Assembly: GCF_030812855.1 (NCBI RefSeq)
Contig: NZ_JAUSTK010000019.1
Span: 26,181 to 90,180, forward strand
Direction: 5' to 3'
DNA: 64,000 nt
DNA from: Paenibacillus wynnii
GTDB taxonomy: Bacteria > Bacillota > Bacilli > Paenibacillales > Paenibacillaceae
Part shown: piece by piece, positions 53,124-63,914 of the stretch
How the letters are laid out: each line of letters starts with the position of its first letter
Position numbering within the stretch: position 1 is the stretch's first letter
The notes under the pieces: model-generated
Database searches by the model: none
Seen by the model: the letters and a program-made list of their open reading frames with translations, nothing else
Told to the model about the DNA's origin: nothing
Made by a program: the position numbers and the translations under genes

Positions 53124-55868
53124 TTAATCTACAGGTAATGCTTCTGTTGTAGAAGTGGCATCCGCCAACATTTGGCGCAGTACCGTTTGTAGGATACCGC
53201 CGTTCCGGTAGTAATCAATATCCACCGTGCTGTCAAGCCGTGCGATCACGGGGAAGTCGAACTTCGTACCGTCTTCGCGGGTGGCAGTGACGGTCAACTC
53301 TTGACTTGGCAGGACATTGTTGTCCAAGCCGGTAATGTCAAAGGACTCACGACCGGTAAGACCGAGACTGCTCCAGCCATGACCTTCCTGGAATTGCAGT
53401 GGAAGAACACCCATGCCTACGAGATTACTGCGGTGGATCCGTTCGAAGCTCTCAGCGATGACCGCCTTAACGCCCAGCAGGAGAGTACCCTTAGCAGCCC
53501 AGTCACGCGAACTGCCCGTACCGTATTCTTTACCGGCAATTACGACGAGATTTTGGCCGGCGGCTTGGTACAGCATGGAAGCATCATAGATCGACATTAC
53601 TTCCTCACTCGGCAGGAAGGTGGTAACTCCGCCTTCTGTGCCTGGAGCAACGGCGTTACGAATCCGGATATTGGCGAACGTACCACGCATCATGACCTCA
53701 TGATTACCGCGGCGTGAGCCGTAGGAATTGAAATCTGCACGCTCTACGCCATGATCACGTAGATATTCGCCGGCTGGACCGGAGGCAGAGATATTACCGG
53801 CTGGCGAAATATGATCCGTTGTAACCGAATCAGCCAGAAGTGCCAATACACGCGAGTTACTGATATTTTCGATATCACCTAGACCATCTGCAAGATTCTC
53901 GAAGAATGGCGGGTTCTGAATGTAAGTAGAATTGTCATCCCACTCGTACAGCTCGCCTTCAGGTACAGGAATGGAATTCCAGCGCTCATTGGCGGTGAAT
54001 ACATTCTCGTATTTGCGGCGGAACATTTCCGGGCTGAGGGATTGGCCGATAGCTTCACGAATTTCAGCAGAGGACGGCCAGATGTCTTTTAGGAAGACAG
54101 GTTCTCCCTGTGGATCAAATCCGAGCGGTTCCGTCTGCAAATCGATATCTACAGTACCTGCCAATGCATAAGCAACGACAAGCGGCGGAGAAGCAAGATA
54201 GTTGGCCTTAACCTGAGCATGAACACGGCCTTCGAAGTTCCGGTTACCGGAAATTACAGCGGCTACTGTCATGTCATTGTCGATAATGGCCTGACTAACT
54301 TCATCCGGAAGCGGACCGGAGTTACCAATACAAGTAGCACATCCGTAGCCAGCCACGTAGAATCCTAAGGCTTCAAGAGGTTTAAGCAAATTGGCTTTTT
54401 CCAAGTACTCTGTTACAACAAGGGATCCCGGAGTCAAACTGCTCTTCACATAACCTGGTTTGGTAAGTCCGCGTTCAACGGCTTTTTTAGCTAGTAGTCC
54501 GGCACCTAGCATTACACTTGGATTAGAGGTGTTCGTACAACTCGTAATCGCCGCAATAACAACTGCACCTGTGCGCAGCTTGCTTGAGCTGCCATTTTTA
54601 TGTTGAATGTCTACGGTTTGGGCAATTTTCTCATCACTAAGGCCATAGCCACCCTTATCTACAGGTGTACGAATGATGCCCTCGAAGTTCTCCTTCATAT
54701 GGGTCAGTTCGATCCGGTCCTGAGGACGTTTCGGTCCTGCCAAGCTCGGTACGACCGAAGCCAAGTCCAGCTCAATGAAGTCACTGAATTGCGGGTCAGG
54801 AGTATCGGAAGTGCGGAACATACCTTGAGCTTTATAATAGTTCTCTACCAAGGCTACCAGATCATCAGGACGCCCTGTGCTTCTTAGGTAGGCCAAGGTT
54901 TCATCATCTACAGGGAAGAATCCAATGGTTGCTCCGTATTCTGGAGCCATGTTGGCTACTGTAGCCCGATCTGCGAGGCTGATATTCGCGAGTCCCGGTC
55001 CGTAGAATTCTACGAATTTGCCAACCACACCTTTTTTACGCAGCATTTGGGTAACGGTCAGGGCCAAATCAGTCGCTGTAGCCCCTTCCATCAGGCTGCC
55101 GGTAAGCTTAAAGCCAACGACATCCGGTGTGACAAAGTACAACGGCTGTCCGAGCATGCCTGCTTCAGCTTCAATACCGCCTACACCCCAGCCAACCACA
55201 CCAAGACCGTTAATCATAGTCGTGTGGGAGTCAGTTCCTACAAGGGAATCCGGGTAAACGACTGTTTCGCCGTCAACGGTTTTGGTAGTGGCAACGGAAG
55301 CTAAATACTCCAGATTCACCTGGTGAACGATACCGGTGGAAGGAGGGACTGCACGGAAGTTATTAAATGCTGTCTGCGCCCAGCGCAGGAAGCGGTAGCG
55401 TTCTTCATTACGTTCAAACTCAACATTAATGTTGAAATCCAAAGCATCAGCGGTACCAAAGGCATCAACCATTACAGAGTGGTCAATAACGAGATCAACC
55501 GGTACAAGCGGGTTAATCTTCTTCGGATCGCCGCCTGCTTTTTTAACGGTATCACGCATAGCTGCAAGATCTACGACTACCGGTACACCCGTGAAATCCT
55601 GCAGGACTATACGAGCCGGGATAAAAGGGATTTCCTTGTTGCGGTCTGCATCGCCGGCCCATCCGGCCAGCTGTTTCACATGATCTTCTGTAATCGCGCG
55701 CCCATCGAACTGGCGGACTGCTGCTTCAAGCAGTACTTTAATGGAAAAAGGAAGAGATGTGATGTCCCCGAGGCCTTGTTCCTCAAGGGATTGAAGATCA
55801 TAATAGCGGTAAGTCTTGCCGCCCGACTCCAGGGTGCGGGCCAGCGAGAAGTGGTCCTTGCTTGGCAT
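53124..55868 (-). CDS. acnA: Aconitate hydratase
   Basis: The 914-residue enzyme interconverts citrate and isocitrate. The [4Fe-4S] ligands lie in S-C-T-N-T-S-N-P (about residue 441) and [10 protein letters not shown] (about residue 509), and [10 protein letters not shown] marks the swivelling domain. Aconitases of this type can also bind mRNA when iron is low. ATG 55868 follows AAGGAGG; the upstream in-frame ATGs have no ribosome binding site. Called citB in Bacillus. Confidence 0.97.
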   Translation of the reverse strand: MPSKDHFSLARTLESGGKTYRYYDLQSLEEQGLGDITSLPFSIKVLLEAAVRQFDGRAITEDHVKQLAGWAGDADRNKEIPFIPARIVLQDFTGVPVVVDLAAMRDTVKKAGGDPKKINPLVPVDLVIDHSVMVDAFGTADALDFNINVEFERNEERYRFLRWAQTAFNNFRAVPPSTGIVHQVNLEYLASVATTKTVDGETVVYPDSLVGTDSHTTMINGLGVVGWGVGGIEAEAGMLGQPLYFVTPDVVGFKLTGSLMEGATATDLALTVTQMLRKKGVVGKFVEFYGPGLANISLADRATVANMAPEYGATIGFFPVDDETLAYLRSTGRPDDLVALVENYYKAQGMFRTSDTPDPQFSDFIELDLASVVPSLAGPKRPQDRIELTHMKENFEGIIRTPVDKGGYGLSDEKIAQTVDIQHKNGSSSKLRTGAVVIAAITSCTNTSNPSVMLGAGLLAKKAVERGLTKPGYVKSSLTPGSLVVTEYLEKANLLKPLEALGFYVAGYGCATCIGNSGPLPDEVSQAIIDNDMTVAAVISGNRNFEGRVHAQVKANYLASPPLVVAYALAGTVDIDLQTEPLGFDPQGEPVFLKDIWPSSAEIREAIGQSLSPEMFRRKYENVFTANERWNSIPVPEGELYEWDDNSTYIQNPPFFENLADGLGDIENISNSRVLALLADSVTTDHISPAGNISASGPAGEYLRDHGVERADFNSYGSRRGNHEVMMRGTFANIRIRNAVAPGTEGGVTTFLPSEEVMSIYDASMLYQAAGQNLVVIAGKEYGTGSSRDWAAKGTLLLGVKAVIAESFERIHRSNLVGMGVLPLQFQEGHGWSSLGLTGRESFDITGLDNNVLPSQELTVTATREDGTKFDFPVIARLDSTVDIDYYRNGGILQTVLRQMLADATSTTEALPVD

Positions 55869-55924
55869 AAATGCGCCTCCTTGTTTCATCTGTTGAAACT
55901 CCATTTCAAATTGCATCTACAATA

Positions 55925-55953
55925 ATTATAACGTTTACAAAGAGGGGAGTAAA
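55925..55953 (-). promoter_or_regulatory. Sigma-A promoter of acnA with overlapping cre-like site
   Basis: On the minus strand TTTACT and TATAAT are exactly 17 bp apart. TTGTAAACGTTATAA (55940-55926) overlaps the -10 and matches the CcpA cre consensus except for one conserved base. Carbon catabolite control is therefore plausible. Confidence 0.65.
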
Positions 55954-56098
55954 GTTTTTTTTCCTCTTAATTCGGCTGAAAGATGCGGATATTTAAGTGT
56001 AGTAATTCCCTCTCGATTCCATTCTATCTGTATAGCTCCATGATTGCCTTCATATACATAGGACAGCAGCCAAACCGGAGAGAAGGGCGGAACTAATT

Positions 56099-57118
56099 AT
56101 GGAGCAACAGTGGAAACAGTGTCTTTATCTGTACGTGGATCAAATCAATAGAGGGCGGGTGGAGCCGCGGACAGAGTTTAGGCATACAGCCGTGAATGAT
56201 CCACGCTTTTTAATGGAGCAAGGGGAGCGGAGCAGACGACTGGAAGAGTGGTATGATGCCAGAGATATCAAGCCTCTGCGCGGTGAGACGGGAGTAAAAA
56301 TCTTGAGGGTTGTAAGACAGACTCCTTCAGAGGTGATTGCTGAAATATCACTGCATAGTGCCCTTTTTTATGAAAAAGGAGGCATTACACACCGGGAGGA
56401 TATGGTAAATTCAGAACGGCTAACCTTCGTGCACGAAGGGAAGGCGTGGGAGATTGCCGCTGTGGAACGCGCTGTTCCTGAACGTCAAGTCGTCCGTAGG
56501 CCTGCCGCGGATACCTTCAAAATAATTACCGACTGGGATAATGAACCGATGCCGCTTCCGCAGCCGCTACTTAACCGGAGCTTATTGGGAGGCATTTCCG
56601 GTAATCGGGAGGTTCTTTACAACCGCCAGGCCGCTGCAGCTTATGCTGACCGCTGGTGGCAGGAAGGGAATCCGGAATTTGAGACTTTTGCCGTGGATTG
56701 CACGAATTATGTCTCCCAATGTCTCTTTGCAGGGGGAGCACCTATCAACTATACTGGTAAAAGAGAAACGGGCTGGTGGTATAAAGGTTATACCGGAAAG
56801 CAGGAATGGTGGAGCTTCAGTTGGACTGTATCAGACAGTCTGGAGCGTTATTTAAGCACAGGCCGAAGCAGTGGTTTGCGCGCAGAAGTTGTAGAGCGTC
56901 CTGAACAGCTTATGCTGGGTGATGTCATTCAATACGATTGGGACGGGAATGGTCAGTACCAACACAGTACGATTGTTACGGCCCTGGATGCAGGCGGAAT
57001 GCCGCTGGTTAATGCACATACGGTCAGCAGCCGTCACCGGTATTGGGATTATCGTGATTCCTATGCGTGGAACGACAGAACCGTATACCGTTTTTTTCAT
57101 ATTCATGACTATTTATAA
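56099..57118 (+). CDS. Amidase_6-domain protein
   Basis: The 339-residue protein has an N-terminal region of about 160 residues and a C-terminal Amidase_6 domain starting at N-R-Q-A-A-A-A-Y-A. The domain includes the catalytic-type F-A-V-D-C-T-N-Y-V-S-Q-C-L and a late N-A-H-T-V-S-S-R-H. No signal peptide is seen. Family members are thought to be NlpC/P60-like cysteine amidases. It is upstream of ddl by 20 bp, which hints at cell-wall work. Confidence 0.85.
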   Translation: MEQQWKQCLYLYVDQINRGRVEPRTEFRHTAVNDPRFLMEQGERSRRLEEWYDARDIKPLRGETGVKILRVVRQTPSEVIAEISLHSALFYEKGGITHREDMVNSERLTFVHEGKAWEIAAVERAVPERQVVRRPAADTFKIITDWDNEPMPLPQPLLNRSLLGGISGNREVLYNRQAAAAYADRWWQEGNPEFETFAVDCTNYVSQCLFAGGAPINYTGKRETGWWYKGYTGKQEWWSFSWTVSDSLERYLSTGRSSGLRAEVVERPEQLMLGDVIQYDWDGNGQYQHSTIVTALDAGGMPLVNAHTVSSRHRYWDYRDSYAWNDRTVYRFFHIHDYL

Positions 57119-57138
57119 TTCAGAAAGAGGTTAATGGC

Positions 57139-58233
57139 ATGGGGAACCCAAAACTAACCGTAGGACTTACGTACGGCGGCAAATCCGGAGAACATGAAGT
57201 ATCGCTTCAGACGGCTTTTGCAGTTATGAACGCTTTTGACTACGATAAATACGAGATTGTACCTTTTTATATTACTAAGTTGGGACTTTGGAAGGTTGGA
57301 AAGACTCTGTCTGCACCGTTTAGCCGGATAGAAGAGCTCAAACTTGCTGACGCTCCAGAAGATATGGGAACTGCCCTTAATGCAGTATTCAGCGGATTGT
57401 CCGGCGGGGAAAAAGCAGTAGATGTAATGTTCCCTCTTTTACATGGTACCAATGGTGAGGACGGAACCATCCAAGGATTATTCGAAATGGCGAATATCCC
57501 ATACGTTGGTGCAGGGGTTCTTGCTTCGGCGGCTGGCATGGATAAGGTAGTTATGAAGAAGCTGTTCGCTGAGGCTGGGCTGGATCAGTGCCTGTATTGT
57601 TACTTCAGTATTAGCGCATGGAAACGCCAAGGCCATGACTTGATAACTAGCGTGGAGGATAAGCTGGGTTATCCGGTATTCGTGAAGCCGGCCAATCTGG
57701 GCTCCAGTGTGGGTATTTCCAAGGCGGTTGATAAGGAAAGCCTAATCAAAGCTGTTGAATTCGCCTTCAAATATGATACAAAAGTTATTATTGAGGAATT
57801 CGTGGACGCACGTGAACTAGAGGTTAGTGTCTTAGGCAATGATGAGCCTGAAGCTTCTGTTCCGGGTGAAATCGTCACTTCTGGTGAATATTACGATTAT
57901 GCTGCAAAATATATTGATGGAAAATCGCAAATGCTTATTCCGGCTCCGGTTGACTGTGAGGTTGCTGACCACCTGAGGGAATCGGCATTAACAGCTTTTA
58001 GAGCTATAGAGGGTAGCGGAATTACACGTGCAGATTTCTTTATGCGCAAGTCTGACGGCAGAATATTGATCAATGAAGTCAATACCATGCCGGGCTTCAC
58101 ACCTTTCAGCATGTATCCTCTGTTGTGGCGAGAAACGGGCCTCTCTTACAAAGCACTGCTGGATCGTATGATAGAGCTTGCTCTAGAGCGTTATGAATTC
58201 AAACAAAGCCTGAAGTACGACAACGAGCAATAA
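57139..58233 (+). CDS. ddl: D-alanine--D-alanine ligase
   Basis: The 364-residue ATP-grasp ligase makes the D-Ala-D-Ala dipeptide for peptidoglycan. Motifs are Y-G-G-K-S-G-E-H-E-V-S, L-H-G-T-N-G-E-D-G-T-I-Q-G, K-P-A-N-L-G-S-S-V-G and N-E-V-N-T-M-P-G-F-T. GAGGTTAATGGC precedes ATG. Confidence 0.96.
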   Translation: MGNPKLTVGLTYGGKSGEHEVSLQTAFAVMNAFDYDKYEIVPFYITKLGLWKVGKTLSAPFSRIEELKLADAPEDMGTALNAVFSGLSGGEKAVDVMFPLLHGTNGEDGTIQGLFEMANIPYVGAGVLASAAGMDKVVMKKLFAEAGLDQCLYCYFSISAWKRQGHDLITSVEDKLGYPVFVKPANLGSSVGISKAVDKESLIKAVEFAFKYDTKVIIEEFVDARELEVSVLGNDEPEASVPGEIVTSGEYYDYAAKYIDGKSQMLIPAPVDCEVADHLRESALTAFRAIEGSGITRADFFMRKSDGRILINEVNTMPGFTPFSMYPLLWRETGLSYKALLDRMIELALERYEFKQSLKYDNEQ

Positions 58234-58276
58234 GGGGCTAATAGGGAGATTATCCCGGCCGGAAAGGAGAGAAATG

Positions 58277-58594
58277 ATGGGCTTTCAAACAGAATTTAAT
58301 TCGGTGTGCAAATTCAAGAATGAGCAGGAGCTTTACGAACTGCTGGAGTATGGGCGCTGCAAGATGGTTAAGACAGGATTTCGCGTCTTTCCAACCGGGC
58401 AAAAGGTAATCGCCTATACGCTGGATAATGTTGCTGTAGCTATAGTCAAAATCTCTGCGTCTATCGCAGAGATTAATTTTCAAGGTCATGAGATTACTGC
58501 TGTAGAAATGGAGCTTGTTCGCAAGCTTACGGAGGAAGAGTCGCGGGTACAAACCGCCTTAGCCTTTGAAATGTTTTTTGGAGAAGAAAAGTGA
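58277..58594 (+). CDS. Conserved hypothetical protein, possible DUF2584
   Basis: The 105-residue protein begins M-G-F-Q-T-E-F-N-S-V and includes G-F-R-V-F-P, followed by a beta-rich middle and a helical tail. The start and the R-V-F-P segment recall the Bacillales DUF2584 family, but I am not certain. AAGGAG precedes two adjacent ATGs (58274, 58277). Its stop overlaps the uvsE start. Confidence 0.65.
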   Translation: MGFQTEFNSVCKFKNEQELYELLEYGRCKMVKTGFRVFPTGQKVIAYTLDNVAVAIVKISASIAEINFQGHEITAVEMELVRKLTEEESRVQTALAFEMFFGEEK

Positions 58595-59598
58595 TTGTCC
58601 GATTTGGATACGTGGCCATGTCGACGGTCATCCCGGACTGCTCCCCATCCAAGACCATGACAATGGCCTCCTTCAACAAAATAGGTGACCGTGAGGCGGC
58701 AATAAGACGGCTGGAGAGTATCGGCCGAGTGAATCTGCATAATACTCTTCGTCTGCTTAAGCATAACGTTGGGTCTGATATTAAGGTGTACCGCCTCACC
58801 TCCAAGCTGATTCCGCTGGCTACGCATCCTGATTTGCAGGACTGGGATCCCTTTGCGGCACTGGCAGATGCATTTCAGGAAGTAGGCAGCTTTATCAGAA
58901 AGCATGGGATTAGAGTCTCCTTCCATCCTGATCATTTTACGGTCCTTAGTACTCCGCGACCGGAAGTTCTGGCCAGCTCTATTCGTGATTTACAACATCA
59001 TACCCAGATGCTCAAAGCGCTGGACTTGCCGTCTACAGCTAAGAATAACATCCATATCGGGGGCGCTTATGGGGACAAGCCTTCGGCAGCGGCCCGTTTT
59101 CATGAGCAATTCGGCAATCTTCCCTTGGAATTGCGGGAACGAATCACACTGGAGAATGATGACAAGACTTTCAACGCGCCTGAGACACTGGCGGTATGCC
59201 AGAGACTAGGGCTGCCAATGGTCCTCGATATCCATCATCAGTGGGTGAACAATGAGGGAGAGCTGCCTTGGGAATTATGGGAGGATATACAGAAGACCTG
59301 GCAGAGTCCGCTCGCCTTAACGGGTGTCGGCCCCGGAGAGCTCCTGCCCCCCAAGATTCATGTCTCCAGCCCTCGCAGTCCTACTGACCCCCGCAGTCAT
59401 GCTGATGGAGTAGAGCCGGCGCCGCTCCTAGCTTTTCTTAGACGGATTGCTGCATCTACTCCGGCCGTTGATGTGATGATTGAGGCCAAAGCGAAGGATG
59501 GCGCACTGTTTGGGCTGATGGAGGCCATGAAAGAGCTGGCAGAGGTAGGTAATGGAATTACTTTGTTAGATGGAGCCAGCGTTAATATTGATCCGTAA
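58591..59598 (+). CDS. uvsE: UV damage endonuclease UvsE/UvdE
   Basis: The 335-residue enzyme nicks DNA 5' to UV photoproducts. It shows the TIM-barrel motifs V-R-F-G-Y-V-A-M-S, N-L-H-N-T-L-R-L-L, R-V-S-F-H-P-D-H-F, N-I-H-I-G-G-A-Y-G-D-K, L-E-N-D-D-K-T-F and D-I-H-H-Q-W. A GTG start overlaps the previous stop by 4 bp, so the two genes are coupled. Confidence 0.94.
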   Translation: MIVRFGYVAMSTVIPDCSPSKTMTMASFNKIGDREAAIRRLESIGRVNLHNTLRLLKHNVGSDIKVYRLTSKLIPLATHPDLQDWDPFAALADAFQEVGSFIRKHGIRVSFHPDHFTVLSTPRPEVLASSIRDLQHHTQMLKALDLPSTAKNNIHIGGAYGDKPSAAARFHEQFGNLPLELRERITLENDDKTFNAPETLAVCQRLGLPMVLDIHHQWVNNEGELPWELWEDIQKTWQSPLALTGVGPGELLPPKIHVSSPRSPTDPRSHADGVEPAPLLAFLRRIAASTPAVDVMIEAKAKDGALFGLMEAMKELAEVGNGITLLDGASVNIDP

Positions 59599-59684
59599 AC
59601 TGGAATAAACATGGGGATTAGTTACGAATGCTCCACTTGATATGTATCCTGAAATAGGGTACGTTGGATGAAACTTTAGCACCC

Positions 59685-59719
59685 AAAGCTTTCGGTAGGA
59701 AAGCTCACTTCGAAAGCAT
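59685..59719. repeat. 35-bp module shared with copy C at 50389 (inverted)
   Basis: AAAGCTTTCGGTAGGAAAGC followed by TCACTTCGAAAGCAT matches the reverse complement of the module at 50389-50429 with a few changes. It can form a GCTTTCG-GTA-GGAAAGC hairpin. It lies between uvsE and the fabI remnant. Confidence 0.7.
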
Positions 59720-59767
59720 TGGCTAAGAACACAAGCTTAAGCAAATCTTTTCAAAGGAGTTTATCAC

Positions 59768-60314
<547 letters not shown>

Positions 60315-60394
60315 CGTTCATGCCAAGTAAAGACCGTGCAGGGAGCGCGGTTAGCTTATTACGACGACTACGTACAAGAAAGCGAAGTGAAGAT

Positions 60395-61288
60395 ATGAAT
60401 CCAATCAATCCTACAAATCCAAATGGCCGAACCGAACGGGAGCCTTATGTTGTTTCAGGCAAAGGACATACAGCAGTGGCAATTAATGCTGCTGCCAAGG
60501 CTGGAGAATGGATCAAAAGCAGACAGGGCCAGGTGAAGGACCTTGGAACCAAAACCTCCGCTCAAGACCTGGTGACAGAGGTGGATAAAGGTGTAGAGCA
60601 GATGATCCGCAGACTCGTGCTTACGCATTATCCAGATCATACCTTTCTGGGAGAAGAAAGCGTTGAGCCGGGAGCGGCAGCAGCCACTGCAGCTCTGGAA
60701 GAAGCACGGGTGAATGAATATATGTGGATCGTTGATCCAGTGGATGGAACCACAAATTTCGTACACGGGTTTCCGTTCTACTGTGTATCGATTGCGTTGG
60801 TTGTTCGCGGAGAAATCACTGTCGGTGTCATTTATGACCCTACAAGGGATGAAATGTTTGTAGCCGAAAAAGGCAAGGGAGCCTATATGCACGGCATACC
60901 TACCGCTGTCTCAGGGGAGACTAATCTTTCTGACAGTCTGATCGCTATGGGATTTCCACCGGATCGTGAATTTGCGCAACCGGTGAATATGGCGGGTCTC
61001 CAAAGCATCCTTCCTCAAGTACGCGGCGTTCGCGCCGGCGGCTCGGCAGCCCTGCACCTAGCTTATGTAGCAGCTGGTCGGGTGGATGGCTATTGGGAAG
61101 TGGGACTCAACCCATGGGATTGTGCTGCAGGTGTCCTGCTCGTATTGGAATCTGGAGGTAAGGTTAGCGATACGCGGGGACGTCCGTATGATATTGGAAC
61201 GCGTCATATCGTAGCCAGTAATGGTAAAATCCATGAGGGTCTGGTATCCTCCCTTACATCCGCTGATGCGACCGGATATACGCTTTAA
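60395..61288 (+). CDS. suhB: Inositol monophosphatase family protein
   Basis: The 297-residue enzyme belongs to the Mg-dependent IMPase family. Motifs are F-L-G-E-E-S, W-I-V-D-P-V-D-G-T-T-N-F-V-H-G and W-D-C-A-A-G. Likely substrates are inositol phosphate or other small phosphates. ATG 60395 has only a weak GAAG ribosome binding site; the frame is open to 60320 but that part gives no family similarity and follows the fabI remnant. Confidence 0.9.
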   Translation: MNPINPTNPNGRTEREPYVVSGKGHTAVAINAAAKAGEWIKSRQGQVKDLGTKTSAQDLVTEVDKGVEQMIRRLVLTHYPDHTFLGEESVEPGAAAATAALEEARVNEYMWIVDPVDGTTNFVHGFPFYCVSIALVVRGEITVGVIYDPTRDEMFVAEKGKGAYMHGIPTAVSGETNLSDSLIAMGFPPDREFAQPVNMAGLQSILPQVRGVRAGGSAALHLAYVAAGRVDGYWEVGLNPWDCAAGVLLVLESGGKVSDTRGRPYDIGTRHIVASNGKIHEGLVSSLTSADATGYTL

Positions 61289-61303
61289 GGAGGGCGACCT
61301 GCG

Positions 61304-61576
61304 ATGAGTGAGAATAATGATTTGGAACGCAAATTAAGCGATATCTTGACCGAAGGTGAAATGGATCAGGGAGATCGTAAAGCTCAGGAAATTCGTGAAA
61401 TTTCGCCGAAATATGAAATTCGTATTCAGACCACCCTGGATCCCATTGTGGAGGAAACTCTTCGGTACCGGAAGATCGGCCGTGAGCTGGATGACCGTTA
61501 CGATAAATATATGGATCGGGCGGAGAAAAGTTCTAACCTGGAAGGCGGCTCTACAGCTAAAGGGGATAAAGCATAA
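61304..61576 (+). CDS. Conserved hypothetical protein
   Basis: The 90-residue protein is highly charged, probably helical, with no membrane segment. I do not recognise it. AAGGAGGG precedes ATG, 16 bp after suhB, and a terminator follows at 61605, so it is the second gene of that unit. Confidence 0.7.
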   Translation: MSENNDLERKLSDILTEGEMDQGDRKAQEIREISPKYEIRIQTTLDPIVEETLRYRKIGRELDDRYDKYMDRAEKSSNLEGGSTAKGDKA

Positions 61577-61604
61577 TCCGGCAGTACTGAATAAGTAAGT
61601 ATTC

Positions 61605-61643
61605 AAAAGAGCGGTTTCTCCATAGCGGGAAACCGCTCTTTTG
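61605..61643 (+). terminator. Rho-independent terminator
   Basis: AAGAGCGGTTTC and GAAACCGCTCTT form a 12-bp stem and are followed by TT. Confidence 0.9.
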
Positions 61644-61692
61644 TGCAGCCTGAGGTAATGATAGAATGGGTTCATAACATTTAAGGGGGAGT

Positions 61693-62982
61693 ATGATGCT
61701 GAACGCATTGAAAAGAATTATTGCAGTCGGAACAAGCGGCCTTCTGCTGTTCTCTGCACTGATTGTCACAGGAGGCGGAACCATAAATGCGGCGGGAGTT
61801 GCAGGGGACTCAGGACAGGATGTCTTTAACATCGTGGCTCTAGGCGACTCCATTACCGCAGGCTATGAGCCTGGAATGACTGACCCCAATACGAAGCCTT
61901 ACGGTTATGCAGAAAGATTGCTAGAGCAGGGCTGGTACCACGGTAGAGCCTCGCTAACAAATTACGGCATCCTGGGTTTGACTACAGCCGGGCTGCGTAA
62001 TTACACAGGGGCGATTGCTACAGGCGCAGCGATTACACCTGAAGGAATTCAAGCGGGATTGCTGGACCCTCGGATCACTCAATTCGCGGGGCAGACTGTC
62101 CAGATCGGGACAGAGCTGAAGGTGGCTGATCTAATTACCATTACTATTGGTGGTAATGATGTGAGCAGTCTATTCTTGAAGGTCAAGGAGATCACAGATG
62201 TAGACTTTCAATCCCAGCTGGAGCAACGTCTTACCGATTACACAACGAATGTAACAGCTGTGCTTGAGAATATCCGGGTAGTGAATCCGCAAGCGACTAT
62301 TATTTTGGCAGATCAATATCAGCCTGCCCCGGGGATTGCCTTGGGTCCTAACTATGGCCAACTAATGACTGCCGCTGGTCGCATGACGACCACAGTGGAA
62401 AGTGTTGCTGCAAGCATAAACCGTGAGGGGGCACCTGTCCGCGTGGCACATGTGGCCGAACGTTTTGCGGGCATAGAGGGCTCATTAACACATATTATCG
62501 GTATAGGAAAAGCAGACTTTCATCCGACTCAGCTTGGTTATGAGAAGATTGCCAGAGTGTTCGCAGAGCTTCAATGGGGGGAATACCGTTCACCGGCTGT
62601 AGCTGTAATGACTCCATCATCTGCACCTATGTCAATTGTTGTAAAAGGAATAGAGTTAAATACACCGAATAAGCCGATCCTTAAAAACGGGCAGAACTTC
62701 TTAGCTCTGAAGGATGTTCTGAACGCAGTGGGCGCAACCGGCAAGTGGGATAACAAAACATCCAGTGCTACGATCATATATGGCGGCAGAACCGTTGTTA
62801 TCACGATAGGCGCCAAGAATATTAAAGTGAACGGACAGAATGTTGCGATTGACACACCCGCTTTTCTACAGAAGGTTGGCAAAGAAGATAAAACATATTT
62901 ACCTTTAGCAGCACTAGCAACTGGACTAGGGTTTGATGTGAAATATAGCGGGCAGTTGCGAACGGCCTTCATAAATCCTTAA
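61693..62982 (+). CDS. Secreted SGNH/GDSL hydrolase with stalk domain
   Basis: The 429-residue protein has a signal peptide (residues 1-33, ending I-N-A-A), then a GDSL esterase domain with the nucleophile in V-A-L-G-D-S-I-T-A-G-Y, the N in T-I-G-G-N-D and the final D-F-H-P-T. A C-terminal copper-amine-oxidase N-domain-like (stalk) module (residues about 320-429) probably binds the cell wall. The substrate is likely an ester of a polysaccharide or lipid. ATG 61693 or 61696. Confidence 0.9.
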   Translation: MMLNALKRIIAVGTSGLLLFSALIVTGGGTINAAGVAGDSGQDVFNIVALGDSITAGYEPGMTDPNTKPYGYAERLLEQGWYHGRASLTNYGILGLTTAGLRNYTGAIATGAAITPEGIQAGLLDPRITQFAGQTVQIGTELKVADLITITIGGNDVSSLFLKVKEITDVDFQSQLEQRLTDYTTNVTAVLENIRVVNPQATIILADQYQPAPGIALGPNYGQLMTAAGRMTTTVESVAASINREGAPVRVAHVAERFAGIEGSLTHIIGIGKADFHPTQLGYEKIARVFAELQWGEYRSPAVAVMTPSSAPMSIVVKGIELNTPNKPILKNGQNFLALKDVLNAVGATGKWDNKTSSATIIYGGRTVVITIGAKNIKVNGQNVAIDTPAFLQKVGKEDKTYLPLAALATGLGFDVKYSGQLRTAFINP

Positions 62983-63036
62983 TACTATGTATTATTAATG
63001 CGGGTAACAGTCTCTTAGAAAAGGTGGATGAAACGC

Positions 63037-63642
63037 TTGTCTAGTTCTAAATACAATGCTAACTATGTGATTACGATGGACGATATTATACGTGAGGGTC
63101 ATCAAATTCTTCGAGCCGTTGCAGAGCCAGTTCAGCTGCCGTTGTCAGAGGAGGTGCAAGGGACGCTCCAGTGTATGATGCAATTCCTGAAAAACAGCCA
63201 AAATCCAGAGGCCGCCGCCAAGTATAAGCTGCGCTCTGGAGTGGGATTATCGGCCAATCAGATAGGATTACAGCAACGTATGTTTACCCTCTACCTAACG
63301 GACGAGAAGGGGAGAATCTTGGAACACGCACTGGTTAATCCGAAGATTATTAGCCACTCCTTATCCATGGTATATTTGCCGGAAAGCGAAGGCTGCCTAT
63401 CGGTTGACCGGCCTGTTGAGGGGTTTGTGCCTCGGTATGAATCAGTAAAGGTAAAGGGCTATGATTACACCTCCGGTAAAGAGGTTGTACTGAAGTTCAA
63501 AGGCTACCCAGCCATTGTTATTCAGCATGAAATGGATCATCTCGACGGCATCATGTTCTACGATCGAATCAACACCGAGAATCCCTTCAAACTTCCGCAG
63601 GATGTAAATATCAGAAGCCTGTATGAACAAAAAGGCAAATAA
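63037..63642 (+). CDS. def: Peptide deformylase
   Basis: The 201-residue enzyme removes the formyl group from nascent proteins. The three motifs are G-V-G-L-S-A-N-Q, E-G-C-L-S-V and Q-H-E-M-D-H-L-D-G. TTG 63037 is nine bases after AAGGTGG; ATG 63028 abuts that site and is unlikely. Confidence 0.94.
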   Translation: MSSSKYNANYVITMDDIIREGHQILRAVAEPVQLPLSEEVQGTLQCMMQFLKNSQNPEAAAKYKLRSGVGLSANQIGLQQRMFTLYLTDEKGRILEHALVNPKIISHSLSMVYLPESEGCLSVDRPVEGFVPRYESVKVKGYDYTSGKEVVLKFKGYPAIVIQHEMDHLDGIMFYDRINTENPFKLPQDVNIRSLYEQKGK

Positions 63643-63665
63643 AACTAAATAAGTGGTCAGCATTA

Positions 63666-63703
63666 AAAGGCTGTTATCCTAGATGAGGATAACAGCCTTT
63701 TTG
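63666..63703 (+). terminator. Rho-independent terminator of def
   Basis: AAGGCTGTTATCC and GGATAACAGCCTT form a 13-bp stem, followed by TTT. Confidence 0.93.
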
Positions 63704-63718
63704 CCTAATAATGTAGTG

Positions 63719-63914
63719 CATGGATATGGATACACAGTAGGCGTATTTTCGGCCTTTGTGGCGTGTCATGTATTCAGCGAACCAAAGGTAAGAATACACT
63801 AGAATCCGGCGAAGTGGCACCTTTCCGCGAATTCAAATGTAAAAATGCACTATAATGCGCCGCTGTGACACGTTTCGGCGGTAGTCAGTAAAATAGATGT
63901 ATTTTAGAGTCAAT
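63719..63914. repeat. Degenerate relative of the four-core element
   Basis: Sites ending CAGTA (63739), CACTA (63801) and CACTA (63852), then TAGATG (63894), define 21-bp units separated by 41, 30 and 41 bp. These are the same two spacer lengths as in the three full elements but in the other phase. The half-sites are mostly diverged (TAGTGCAT or TAGTGTAT type). The 23 bp at 63884-63906 equal 50596-50618. The window end (63915-64000) shows nothing else. Confidence 0.5.
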
